DNA of 51,865 nucleotides from Acidobacteriota bacterium. GTDB lineage: Bacteria; Pseudomonadota; Alphaproteobacteria; Acetobacterales; Acetobacteraceae. Made by a program: the position numbers and the translations under genes. The notes beneath the pieces were generated by a model. It saw nothing but the letters and a program-made list of their open reading frames with translations. It did no database searches and was not told where the DNA came from. Positions 42,413 to 50,125 of this stretch are shown piece by piece. Within the stretch, counting starts at the first letter, position 1; each line of letters opens with the position of its first letter. Location of the stretch: the NCBI GenBank assembly GCA_903970435.1, contig CAJCIS010000292.1, forward strand, positions 1 through 51,865. Direction: 5' to 3'.

Positions 42413-43048
42413 TTGCCTCATTACGCCGTCAAAGAAATCTTCCTCACCCTGCAAGGTGAGGGCGCCCAAGCCGGCCACGCCGCCGTCTTCTGCCGCTTCG
42501 CCGGTTGCAACCTGTGGAACGGCCTCGAGCGCGACCGCGCCACCGCCGTCTGCCAATTCTGCGACACCGATTTCGTCGGCACCGACGGCGACGGCGGCGG
42601 CCGCTTTGCCACGCCGGACGCGCTCGCCGCCGCCATCGAGGCCAAATGGCAAGGCGGCCCCGCCAACCGCCTGGTCGTGCTCACCGGCGGCGAACCCCTC
42701 CTGCAAGTCGACGCCCCCCTGACCGACGCCCTCCACGCAAACGGCTTTCGCGTTGCCGTTGAAACCAACGGCACCCAGCCCCGCCCCCCCGGCCTCGACT
42801 GGGTATGCGTCAGCCCGAAAGCCGGCGCCCCTCTGGTGCTGCGTGCCGGCGACGAACTGAAACTGGTGTTTCCCCAGCCGCAAGCCGACCCGGCCCTTTT
42901 CGCCGCGCTCGATTTCCGGCATTTCCTGCTGCAGCCCATGGACGGGCCGGATGTTGCGCACAACACGCAGGCGGCCATCGCCTACTGTCTCGCACACCCG
43001 CAATGGCGCCTCTCCGTGCAGACGCACAAGGCGCTGGGACTGCGATAG
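42413..43048 (+). CDS. queE: 7-carboxy-7-deazaguanine synthase
   Basis: A 211-residue radical SAM enzyme of queuosine biosynthesis that contracts the pterin ring of 6-carboxy-tetrahydropterin. The atypical cluster motif C32-x14-C47-x2-C50 of the small QueE subgroup is present; VLTGGEPLLQVDAPL and VAVETNGTQ follow. No ATG precedes YAVKEIFLTLQGEG; TTG at 42413 follows GGAG by six bases and is taken as the start. Only 11 bp separate it from the aminotransferase gene. Confidence 0.92.
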   Translation: MPHYAVKEIFLTLQGEGAQAGHAAVFCRFAGCNLWNGLERDRATAVCQFCDTDFVGTDGDGGGRFATPDALAAAIEAKWQGGPANRLVVLTGGEPLLQVDAPLTDALHANGFRVAVETNGTQPRPPGLDWVCVSPKAGAPLVLRAGDELKLVFPQPQADPALFAALDFRHFLLQPMDGPDVAHNTQAAIAYCLAHPQWRLSVQTHKALGLR

Positions 43049-43059
43049 GAGTTTTCCCA

Positions 43060-44391
43060 ATGGACGGCCCGGTGAGCAGCAGCGCAGTGAACAGTTACGA
43101 AGAATTCTTCATGCCGTTCACCCCCAACCGCCAGTTCAAGAAGGCCCCGCGCCTTCTGGTGGGTGCGAAGGACATGCACTACACCAGCCACGACGGCCGC
43201 TCCATTCTCGACAGCACCGCCGGCCTGTGGTGCGTCAATGCCGGCCATTGCCGCCCGAAAATCGCCGAGGCCATCGCCCGCCAGGCCGCCACCATGGACT
43301 ACGCGCCGGCGTTCAACATGGCGCACCCGCAAGCCTTCGAACTCGCCAGCCGCGTCGCCCGCATGCTGCCCGACGGGCTGGACCACGTCTTTTTCAGCAA
43401 TTCCGGTTCCGAAGCGGTGGATACCGCCCTGAAAATTGCGCTCGCCTATCACCGCGTCCGCGGCGAGGGCCAGCGCACCCGCCTCATCGGCCGCGAGCGC
43501 GGCTATCACGGTGTCGGCTTCGGCGGCATTTCCGTCGGCGGCATCGGCAACAACCGCAAACAATTCGGCACCATGCTCGGCGGGGTCGACCATTTGCCCC
43601 ACACCCACGACCTCGCCCGCAACGCCTTCTCCCGCGGCCAGCCCCAGCACGGCGCCGAACTTGCCGACTGGCTCGAGCGCATCGTGGCCCTGCACGACGC
43701 CAGCACCATCGCCGCCGTGATTGTCGAACCGCTCGCCGGCTCCACGGGTGTATTGGTGCCGCCGGTGGGCTACCTGGAACGGCTGAAAGCAATCTGCGTA
43801 AAGCACGGCATCCTGCTCATCTTCGATGAAGTCATCAGCGGCTTCGGCCGCCTCGGCGCCCCCTTCGCGGTCGATCTGTTCGGCATCACACCGGACATCA
43901 TCACGCTGGCGAAAGGCATCACCAACGCCACGGTCCCGATGGGCGCGACAGTCGTTTCGCCCGCCATCCACGACGCCTTCATGAACGGCCCCGAAGGCGC
44001 CATCGAACTTTTCCACGGCTACACCTACTCCGCCCACGTCCTGGCCTGCGCCGCCGCCCTGGCCACGCTCGACACCTACGAGGAGGAAGCCATTTTCGCC
44101 AACGCCGCCGCGCTGTCCCCCTATTTCGAGGACGCAGTCCACAGTCTCAAAGACCACCCGAACGTCATCGACATCCGCAACCTCGGCATGGTTGCCGGCC
44201 TCGAACTCGCCCCCCGCCCCGGCGCAATCGGCGCCCGCGCCTACGACACCTTCGTCGCCTGCTACAACGCCGGCCTGCTGACGCGGGTGACGGGCGACAT
44301 CATTGCGATTTCCCCGCCGCTGATCGCACAAAAGCACCACATAGACGAAATGATCGGCATCCTGGGCGACGTGCTCAAAACAACGGCGTGA
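43060..44391 (+). CDS. Class III aminotransferase, beta-alanine/omega-amino acid:pyruvate type
   Basis: A 443-residue PLP enzyme. It begins FMPFTPNRQFKKAPRLLVGAKDMHY, the signature of omega-amino acid:pyruvate transaminases. D256 (IFDEVISGFGR) contacts the PLP pyridine nitrogen and K285 (ITLAKGITNA) is the Schiff-base lysine. AGGAG lies nine bases before the ATG. It would transfer amino groups from beta-alanine or other terminal amines to pyruvate. Close behind queE and probably co-transcribed, with no obvious metabolic link. Confidence 0.93.
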   Translation: MDGPVSSSAVNSYEEFFMPFTPNRQFKKAPRLLVGAKDMHYTSHDGRSILDSTAGLWCVNAGHCRPKIAEAIARQAATMDYAPAFNMAHPQAFELASRVARMLPDGLDHVFFSNSGSEAVDTALKIALAYHRVRGEGQRTRLIGRERGYHGVGFGGISVGGIGNNRKQFGTMLGGVDHLPHTHDLARNAFSRGQPQHGAELADWLERIVALHDASTIAAVIVEPLAGSTGVLVPPVGYLERLKAICVKHGILLIFDEVISGFGRLGAPFAVDLFGITPDIITLAKGITNATVPMGATVVSPAIHDAFMNGPEGAIELFHGYTYSAHVLACAAALATLDTYEEEAIFANAAALSPYFEDAVHSLKDHPNVIDIRNLGMVAGLELAPRPGAIGARAYDTFVACYNAGLLTRVTGDIIAISPPLIAQKHHIDEMIGILGDVLKTTA

Positions 44392-44463
44392 AGCGAGCCG
44401 TTCCTTTTCGAAAAACCAGGAAACTTCTGTTCAAAGCGCCACTCTCAGCATATTTTTCGCCGC

Positions 44464-44491
44464 AGGGTGGGTTGCCCTTGCAACCCACCCT
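44464..44491. repeat. REP-like hairpin
   Basis: Perfect 12-bp stem AGGGTGGGTTGC / GCAACCCACCCT with a CCTT loop. Same layout as the hairpin at 37833-37862, but the inner stem bases differ on both arms. Confidence 0.75.
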
Positions 44492-44585
44492 CTCGCTCTC
44501 CCCGCCGCTTTCGAGAATGGCCCAGCGCCGACGCTAATGACGCCGCGTCTTTTCAGCAGCAGCGCAACGGAAGCAAAAGAAGAAC

Positions 44586-44620
44586 GTTCTTTTTTGAAAA
44601 AAAGAACCAAAAAACTTTTG
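44586..44620 (-). repeat. Stem-loop repeat, copy 18, island type
   Basis: Majority stem. Preceded by a conserved 50-bp module starting GCTAATGACGCCGCGTC (from about 44534) that also precedes the copies at 45067 and 49314. Confidence 0.85.
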
Positions 44621-44635
44621 ATTCTTAAAGCGAGC

Positions 44636-44674
44636 GTAGGGCGTGCTCCAGCACGCCAACGCAAGCTAGCCGCA
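44636..44674. repeat. REP element, GTAGGGCGTGCT type
   Basis: Hairpin GGCGTGCT-CC-AGCACGCC (44640-44657) followed by AACGCAAGCTAGCC. Two further copies lie at 48.83-48.91 kb. It directly abuts a transposase tail remnant, as REPs do around RAYT genes. Confidence 0.8.
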
Positions 44675-44700
44675 GATTCCACTGCTGTGTGCCGTCACGC

Positions 44701-44809
44701 CGCTCCCCGACATAAATCGCATCACCCTCCGTGGCACCCCATTCCAACGGATACAAACCCGCTGCCACATTCCGACGAAATGACGAGTATTCCCAAGCCC
44801 GCACCTCTT
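44701..44809 (-). pseudogene. REP-associated tyrosine transposase (RAYT), short C-terminal remnant
   Basis: Minus-strand translation gives VRAWEYSSFRRNVAAG and LYPLEWGATEGDAIYVGER, nearly the same as the longer remnant at 48942-49160. Only about 36 residues remain and the catalytic region is gone. Clearly dead. Confidence 0.75.
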
Positions 44810-44913
44810 ATAGCATCAAACGGACGCCGAATCACCCACGCCCGCTGTCCAAATTAACAAACGAGGTAAGCTCTTAGCGCCCTTCGGTGCCCGGTACTGT
44901 CGATGCTCAGCAG

Positions 44914-45122
44914 TTGTAGGATGGGGCGCTCCTTCAGCACCCCACCACTTCGTTCCCGAACGGACATATGAGTGTAACGCAGATGGGTAAGCGCAGCGTT
45001 ACCCATCATGGACGCTAATGACGCCGCGTCTTTTCAGCAGCGGCGCCACGGAAGCAAAAGAAGAACGTTCTTTTTTGAAAAAAAGAACCAAAAAACTTTT
45101 GATTTTTAAAGCGTTCCCAGCC
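44914..45122. repeat. Composite REP cassette, copy A of a ~205-bp direct repeat
   Basis: Contains a hairpin GGGGCGCT / AGCACCCC (44923-44944, one mismatch), a second hairpin GATGGGTAA / TTACCCATC, the GCTAATGACGCCGCGTC module and stem-loop repeat copy 19 (45067-45101), and ends TTTAAAGCGTTCCCAGCC. The same order and sequence occur at 49167-49370. Confidence 0.85.
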
Positions 45123-45331
45123 AGACGGGCAGCCTGGAGCTGACACGAATGCCCTGCGAACAAAAGGCTCGTGGATCAATCGATCGCCTATTATCGGCCG
45201 GAGGACAGGGTGCTCCCGACCCGACGCGTGCCGGGGTCCAATAACCCAACCGGCGCACATTGGCCGAAACCGGAATGGTGGATTTTGGGCGTGAAGCAAC
45301 AGTAAGCGGACGCTCGGTCTCTTAGCCGCGT

Positions 45332-45356
45332 GGAACCCGGGTTTCGCCCGGGCTCC
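45332..45356. terminator. GC-rich hairpin downstream of the HAF-repeat gene
   Basis: Stem with CCCGGG / CCCGGG core and TTTCG loop, 21 bp beyond the stop of the minus-strand HAF gene. No T-tract follows, so it may equally be another REP-type hairpin. Confidence 0.4.
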
Positions 45357-45376
45357 GCTACTGCAGGCAGTCGAAG

Positions 45377-46447
45377 CTACGGAGTACGCAGGAAGCCGTG
45401 GATGTTGCCGGCGTCGTCGTCATAAAAGCCTTCGATCCACCCGTTGTCGTTAATGCCCCAGGGCTGGGTGCCGATTAACGATCGTTTGTTGGCTTGGGGA
45501 TCACTGAACGTCGTGATTTTGCCGCCGGCGTCGCGCACGAAACCCAGCATTGCTCCCGTGTCGTCATGGTAATATCCCGTAACGGCGTGGCTGTTGTTGA
45601 TGTCCTGCGCACTGGTGAAAAGGGGATTGTTCGGAGCATCGAACGTGGTGATCGTGCCGTCGCCGGCGCGCAGGAAGCCGTGAATGAATGAGTCGCTGGT
45701 GCCGTAATATCCGGTGCAGGCGCCGTCGCGCGTGAGGTGGGAGTCGGTAACGTAGGTGAAGATTGATCCCGCCACGTCGAAGCCGGTGATGGCGCCGTGC
45801 GCGGTTCCTACCAGGCCATGAAAACGTTGACTGGCGTCCTGATATTCTCCGCAGAACGCGCTGCTTTTATTAATGCCGACAACAACGGTATATATCGCCC
45901 CCTGCGCGCCGTCGAACCGATCGAACTTGCCATTCACCCGGCGCACAAAGCCGTGACCAATGCCCTTGCTGTCGTATTCGATGCCACCATACACACCCTT
46001 GTCGTTGATGGCGTATATGTATGTCTGGAGCGCCTTCGGAACATCAATTACGGTGATCGTGCCGTCGGCGGCCCTGATATAACCGTGAAACAGGCCGCTG
46101 GCGTCAGCAAAATATCCCACAATCGTACCCTGGCTGTTGATGCAACCGGAGTCGCCCACCTGCGTGTTGGTCGATCCCGGCGGGTCGAACACGGTAATCG
46201 TGCCGTCCACGGTGCGCAGGAAGCCGTGGGAAATGGTCTTTTTGTCGTAATAATTTCCCGCGATGTCGCCGTTTGCGTTAATGCAGTACGGCTGGGTGTT
46301 GGTCGATCCGGGGGGATCGATTGTCGTGTAGGTCGGCTTGGCGTTCGCTGGCGTGCCTGACCGGGCGGCGAGCACCAAACCCAGGATCAGCGCCGCGGCG
46401 CGCGGGGCCAGCCTGGATGGATACATCGGAAGCGTTTTGTTCGTCAT
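45377..46447 (-). CDS. Secreted HAF-repeat protein
   Basis: About 356 residues with a signal peptide (ALILGLVLAARSGTPANA). The mature protein is a run of seven or so repeats of about 45 residues, each with a core like HGFLRTVDGTITVFDPPGSTNTQ followed by GINxxGxIxGYYxD. These are HAF repeats, probably a beta-propeller exposed outside the cell. Function in the family is unknown. The ATG at 46447 follows GAGGGA; an ATG seven codons upstream is possible. A nine-G run (46477-46485) lies 30 bp upstream of that start. Confidence 0.82.
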   Translation of the reverse strand: MTNKTLPMYPSRLAPRAAALILGLVLAARSGTPANAKPTYTTIDPPGSTNTQPYCINANGDIAGNYYDKKTISHGFLRTVDGTITVFDPPGSTNTQVGDSGCINSQGTIVGYFADASGLFHGYIRAADGTITVIDVPKALQTYIYAINDKGVYGGIEYDSKGIGHGFVRRVNGKFDRFDGAQGAIYTVVVGINKSSAFCGEYQDASQRFHGLVGTAHGAITGFDVAGSIFTYVTDSHLTRDGACTGYYGTSDSFIHGFLRAGDGTITTFDAPNNPLFTSAQDINNSHAVTGYYHDDTGAMLGFVRDAGGKITTFSDPQANKRSLIGTQPWGINDNGWIEGFYDDDAGNIHGFLRTP

Positions 46448-46844
46448 GTTCTTGACATCCCTCATCATCGATTAGCGGGGGGGGGTCAGCAGGAGCGCGG
46501 ACCGGATCGAATTGTGGCCGGACCGTCCGGCACGCGTGCCGCACCGGCCAATGGCGCGCCGCCTCGGGAGCCAACCTCACCTTGGCGGCACGCACCTGTT
46601 TCATAAGAGAGATACTGCATGATGGGTCCTCCTGTTCGTCCACCCGAAACAGTGGCGCCCTCGCATCGGAAGTCCTTAAAATGCGTCTTAGGCTTTCTTA
46701 TGTTTTCTTAAACATAGGTTAACCGATTGAAATCACATGCGGCGGCATTGGGCCAGGCGGCACCCCAGACTTCACGGTCCGGCCCTTCCCGAGCCGCTAC
46801 GGCTGCCATTATGAAGGCGATCAAGCCAGGGGATCGGGGCGCCG
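46448..46844. other. 397-bp divergent gap between HAF gene and regulator
   Basis: Includes a G9 tract (46477-46485) and an AT-rich stretch near 46680-46730 that could hold promoters for either gene. No ORF with family features and no repeat from the dispersed families. Confidence 0.5.
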
Positions 46845-48782
46845 GTGGAATTCGCTGTTAACGACAAAGGCTATTACGGCTTCGGCAGCTTCCGGCTGGA
46901 CCCGGCCCGCCGCCGCCTGACCCGGAACGGCGTGCCGATCAAACTGCCGGCCAAGCAGTTCGATGCACTCCTGTATTTTTTGCAAAACCCCAACCGTGTC
47001 ATCGAAAAAGACGAACTTTTTGCCGCCATCTGGCCCGGACGCATCGTCGAGGAAAGCAGCCTTACCCAAGCCATCTTCCAACTTCGCCGCGTCCTCCAAT
47101 CCGACGAAACCGACCGCTACATTGTCACCGCTCCCGGCCGCGGCTACCGCTGGGTAGCGGAAATTGGTTGGCAATCCGCGGTTGCGCGGGACGTAACAAG
47201 CTCGGATGAATCGCCGGGGCAGTTCGCGCCGACGGCCACCTCCGTAGGCCCGGCGGTCGCGCCGGCCCCTAAGTCGAAATGGTTCGACGGGCGGTACCGA
47301 TACTTCGCGGCAATTGGCGCTGTAACTTTTCTGGCGCTGGTTGCGCTGTCCATCCTGGTGGTGCGACGCCAGCCCGCGCCGCCGAACCAACGCGCCTTTA
47401 ACCCACCGCCGCACTCCGTCGCCGTCCTCGCTTTCACCAATATGAGCGGTGATCCGGCTCAGGACTATATCTCAGACGGGCTTTCCGAGGAGCTCATTGA
47501 CTCGCTGAGCCGCGTCGGCACAGTGCAGGTTGCCGCGCGGACCTCGGCATTTTCGTTCAAGGGTGGAACGGCCACGATCGATGACATCGCCCACAGGCTG
47601 AATGTGGGCGCCGTTGTCGAAGGCTCCGTACGGCGCGACGGCCAGCGCCTGCGCATCACCGTGCAGTTGGTCAACGCCGTTACCGGCTTCCAAGTCTGGT
47701 CCCGCAGTTACGACCGCGATATCACCGGCCTCCTGGCGTTGCAGAGCGATATCGCTGGCGCCATCGTCGATTCGCTCAAGGTGACGCTGCTGGCCCACAC
47801 CGCCGGCCGCCTCACGGCCGGAGGCACCAACAACCCAGCTGCATTTGAGGCGTATCTGCGCGGTGCCAGGCTGATGCAGACGCTTACGCGCGCCAGCGCC
47901 AGCGCAGCACTCGCGGCGTTCGACGAGGCGATCCATTTCGATCCGCGCTATGCCAACGCCTACGCTGGCCGCGCCGAGGCTCTCTTGACTCTGATCGCAT
48001 ACTGGCGTGACGAAACGGACCAGGACGTGATCGATACGGACGCAGCATTAGCGGCTGCCGACCGCGCGGTCGCCCTCGCGCCAGAGTCGCCGTATGCGCA
48101 CACCGTGCGTGGTCGCGCTCTGCTTAGAAAGGCCGACTTCGCCCAATCTTTGGCCGAGCTAACAATCGCTCATAAGTTGGGTCCCGAAGATGCACTGGCG
48201 ACGCGCGGCTATGCGGTTATCCAGTGCATGCTGGGCCACCGAGCCGAAGCCGAAACCGCGTCGCGGCACATGATCGAACTCGATCCCCTGCGGCCCAGCC
48301 TCTATCACGATCGGGCTGAGATACAGGACAACGATCGGGATTACGCTGGCGCGCTCGAAACGATACGGCAGGAGCTCGCGTTGAGCGGGGACGACGTGTC
48401 GATTGTGAGGGCCTTTGCGGCCTGGGTCTATCTGCACCAGAACAAGCCCCAGTTGGCTGAGCAGGAATGCAAACCGGGTTGCGCGTGGCCGGAGTACGAC
48501 AACGCCATCATCGCCTACAAACTCGGGCGTGCCGCGGAAGCCCAGGCAAGCTTGGACAAGTTGCACATCCTTCATAAAAGGCAGAACGAAAATCCTTTCC
48601 CGGACGACGCAGCGATTTATGCGCAGTGGGGAGATACCGAAAAAGCCCTCTCCGCGCTTGAGCAGGAGGTTCGCGAGGACCCATACGACGGGCGCTGGAT
48701 TCGCGTGGATCCGATCTTCGACCCGATTCGCGACACGCCGGAATTCAGGCGGATCGAGGCTAATTTACACCTGCCGCCCTGA
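46845..48782 (+). CDS. ToxR/CadC-like membrane regulator with TPR sensor domain
   Basis: A 645-residue protein. Residues 10-108 form an OmpR/PhoB-type winged helix (FGSFRLDPARRRLTRNG...ELFAAIWPGRIVEESSLTQAIFQLRRVL), 153-173 a single membrane helix, about 185-320 a conserved region (SVAVLAFTNMSGDPAQDYISDGLSEELIDSLSRV, seen in many TolB/FlgO-like regulators), and 330-640 TPR repeats (YANAYAGRAEALLTL, ALLRKADFAQSLAELTIAHKLGPEDA). The DNA-binding domain is cytoplasmic and the sensor periplasmic. GTG start at 46845; no in-frame ATG precedes the wHTH. Divergent from the HAF gene, its likely target. Confidence 0.88.
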   Translation: MEFAVNDKGYYGFGSFRLDPARRRLTRNGVPIKLPAKQFDALLYFLQNPNRVIEKDELFAAIWPGRIVEESSLTQAIFQLRRVLQSDETDRYIVTAPGRGYRWVAEIGWQSAVARDVTSSDESPGQFAPTATSVGPAVAPAPKSKWFDGRYRYFAAIGAVTFLALVALSILVVRRQPAPPNQRAFNPPPHSVAVLAFTNMSGDPAQDYISDGLSEELIDSLSRVGTVQVAARTSAFSFKGGTATIDDIAHRLNVGAVVEGSVRRDGQRLRITVQLVNAVTGFQVWSRSYDRDITGLLALQSDIAGAIVDSLKVTLLAHTAGRLTAGGTNNPAAFEAYLRGARLMQTLTRASASAALAAFDEAIHFDPRYANAYAGRAEALLTLIAYWRDETDQDVIDTDAALAAADRAVALAPESPYAHTVRGRALLRKADFAQSLAELTIAHKLGPEDALATRGYAVIQCMLGHRAEAETASRHMIELDPLRPSLYHDRAEIQDNDRDYAGALETIRQELALSGDDVSIVRAFAAWVYLHQNKPQLAEQECKPGCAWPEYDNAIIAYKLGRAAEAQASLDKLHILHKRQNENPFPDDAAIYAQWGDTEKALSALEQEVREDPYDGRWIRVDPIFDPIRDTPEFRRIEANLHLPP

Positions 48783-48825
48783 CCGTCGGACGCGTCGTCC
48801 GGTTGGGCGTCGCACGGCAGCAACC

Positions 48826-48905
48826 GTAGGGCGTGCTCCAGCACGCCAACGCAAGCTAGCCAAGGAGCGTAGGGCGTGCTCCAGCACGCCAACGCAAGCT
48901 AGCCG
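48826..48905. repeat. Tandem pair of REP elements, GTAGGGCGTGCT type
   Basis: Two direct copies at 48826-48861 and 48869-48905, each with hairpin GGCGTGCT-CC-AGCACGCC and the tail AACGCAAGCTAGCC. Same family as 44636-44674, and like it placed just before a RAYT remnant. Confidence 0.85.
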
Positions 48906-48941
48906 CAGGTTCCACTTCTGTGTGCCGTCACGCCTATAACC

Positions 48942-49160
48942 TCACGCCCGCTCCCCGACATAAATCGCATCACCCTCCGTGCCATCCCATTCCAACGGAT
49001 ACAAACCCGCTGCCACATTCCGACGAAATGACGCGTATTCCCAAGCCCGCGCCTCTTTGACCAACCCATGCTTCACCGGGTTGAAATGAATGTAATCCAT
49101 ATGGGCCGCATAATCCCTTTCGTCCCTGATCGTGTGTTCCCAAAATCGCCGCTGCCAGCG
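48942..49160 (-). pseudogene. REP-associated tyrosine transposase (RAYT), C-terminal remnant
   Basis: Minus-strand residues RWQRRFWEHTIRDERDYAAH and MDYIHFNPVKHGLVKEARAW are the typical C-terminal part of Y1/HUH RAYT transposases. About 72 residues remain. Upstream, where the catalytic HUH and Tyr should be, the sequence is a REP cassette and a stem-loop repeat that happen to keep the frame open for another 100 codons, so the apparent longer ORF is a chimera. The gene is inactive. Confidence 0.82.
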
Positions 49161-49166
49161 AGCTGT

Positions 49167-49370
49167 GGGGTGGGGCGCTCCTTCAGAACCCCACCACTTC
49201 GTTCCCGCACGGACATGAGTGTAACGCAGATGGGTAAGCGCAGCGTTACCCATCATGGACGCTAATGACGCCGCGTCTTTTCGGCAGCGGCGCAACGGAA
49301 GCAAAAGAAGAACGTTCTTTTTGAAAAAAAGAACCAAAAAACTTTTGATTTTTAAAGCGTTCCCAGCCGC
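49167..49370. repeat. Composite REP cassette, copy B of a ~205-bp direct repeat
   Basis: Repeats the order of copy A (44914-45122): GTGGGG-type hairpin, GATGGGTAA / TTACCCATC hairpin, GCTAATGACGCCGCGTC module, stem-loop repeat copy 20 (49314-49347, stem one T shorter) and TTTAAAGCGTTCCCAGCC. It interrupts the RAYT remnant. Confidence 0.85.
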
Positions 49371-49489
49371 CTGGTTGGCATCATCAAGAAGATCGCGGCA
49401 GCGTTGCCCGCCCCGTTCCGGCGTCAGCGGTCTCTGTGTACTCGAAACGCGCTCCGTCACCTTTTAAACAGTAGGCGCGGCACCCTTCG

Positions 49490-50125
49490 CTAAGCCGCCG
49501 CCGCCCAACGCTGCCCTGCCCGAATGCTCCAGCGCACCAGAAGGATAGGCAATACAATCCACAAAATCTGTGTTGCCGCGATCAGCGTCGGATTTGGCCA
49601 AATCGCCGCCAATCCTGCCCGGAACAGGGCTTCCCCGCCCAAAAATGCCGCCCAAACCAGCGTTAGTCGCTGCATGGTGCGCCGGAATACCGGATGCACC
49701 CAATGGGACTCGAATTCCGCCGCTTCTTCTGGTGTCGGGCACGTGGTGTCACGCGCCAGATAGAACAGCACTGGCTTTTCCGCGAGCAACGAACCCAGGA
49801 AGATAAGCGTCAGAATTCCTGTCACGAAGGATGGCTGAATGAGCGTGAACCACAGGGAACCTGACAGGGCGGTGGCACTGAGGCTGAGCCCCGTGGCTGC
49901 CAAAACGAGTAGCGAAAGCCCGTTTAGGCGGCGGCGTTTAATCACACTCGCCACGGCCACCGCAGTTGGAGCCAAGGCGCTCAGCATCAACGACTCTGTG
50001 TCTGAATATCCAGCCTTGTGCGCCCCAACGTAGAGTCCGTAGGGCAGCACGACATTCAAGAGCACGTCTATGATCATGGCGCGCGGACCGCCGGTCGCGG
50101 CGTTGCGGTTGATAGCGTCACTCAT
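49490..50125 (-). CDS. VC0807-like integral membrane protein
   Basis: A 211-residue protein with five to six hydrophobic segments (MIIDVLLNVVLPYGLYVGAHKAG, LSALAPTAVAVASVIKRRRLNGLSLLVL, PSFVTGILTLIFLGSLLAEKPVLFYLA) and a conserved-looking ESHWVHPVFRRTMQRLTLVW stretch. This resembles the VC0807 family of unknown function. Its ATG overlaps the stop of the carotenoid oxygenase gene (ATGA), so the two are one operon. Confidence 0.78.
   Translation of the reverse strand: MSDAINRNAATGGPRAMIIDVLLNVVLPYGLYVGAHKAGYSDTESLMLSALAPTAVAVASVIKRRRLNGLSLLVLAATGLSLSATALSGSLWFTLIQPSFVTGILTLIFLGSLLAEKPVLFYLARDTTCPTPEEAAEFESHWVHPVFRRTMQRLTLVWAAFLGGEALFRAGLAAIWPNPTLIAATQILWIVLPILLVRWSIRAGQRWAAAA

Larger units (their letters stand above)
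44392..45376. other. 985-bp repeat-rich non-coding region, left end of accessory island
   Basis: Holds, in order: a degenerate stem-loop repeat (44399-44429), a REP hairpin, a stem-loop repeat with a fixed 5' module, a GTAGGGCGTGCT REP hairpin, a transposase tail remnant, a second REP composite with another stem-loop repeat, and a GC hairpin near the end of the HAF gene. No intact gene is seen. Confidence 0.75.
48783..49489. other. 707-bp repeat-rich region, right end of accessory island
   Basis: Holds two REP hairpins, a RAYT tail remnant, the second composite REP cassette and a stem-loop repeat. The last 120 bp (49371-49489) show nothing I can name. Confidence 0.75.

Noticed and set aside
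42982-44340. 452-codon minus-strand frame
   Set aside because: Shadow of the omega-aminotransferase; valine/glycine-rich without motifs.
48942-49460. A 172-codon intact transposase-like ORF
   Set aside because: Only the last 72 residues are RAYT-like; the rest is translated REP cassette and stem-loop repeat.
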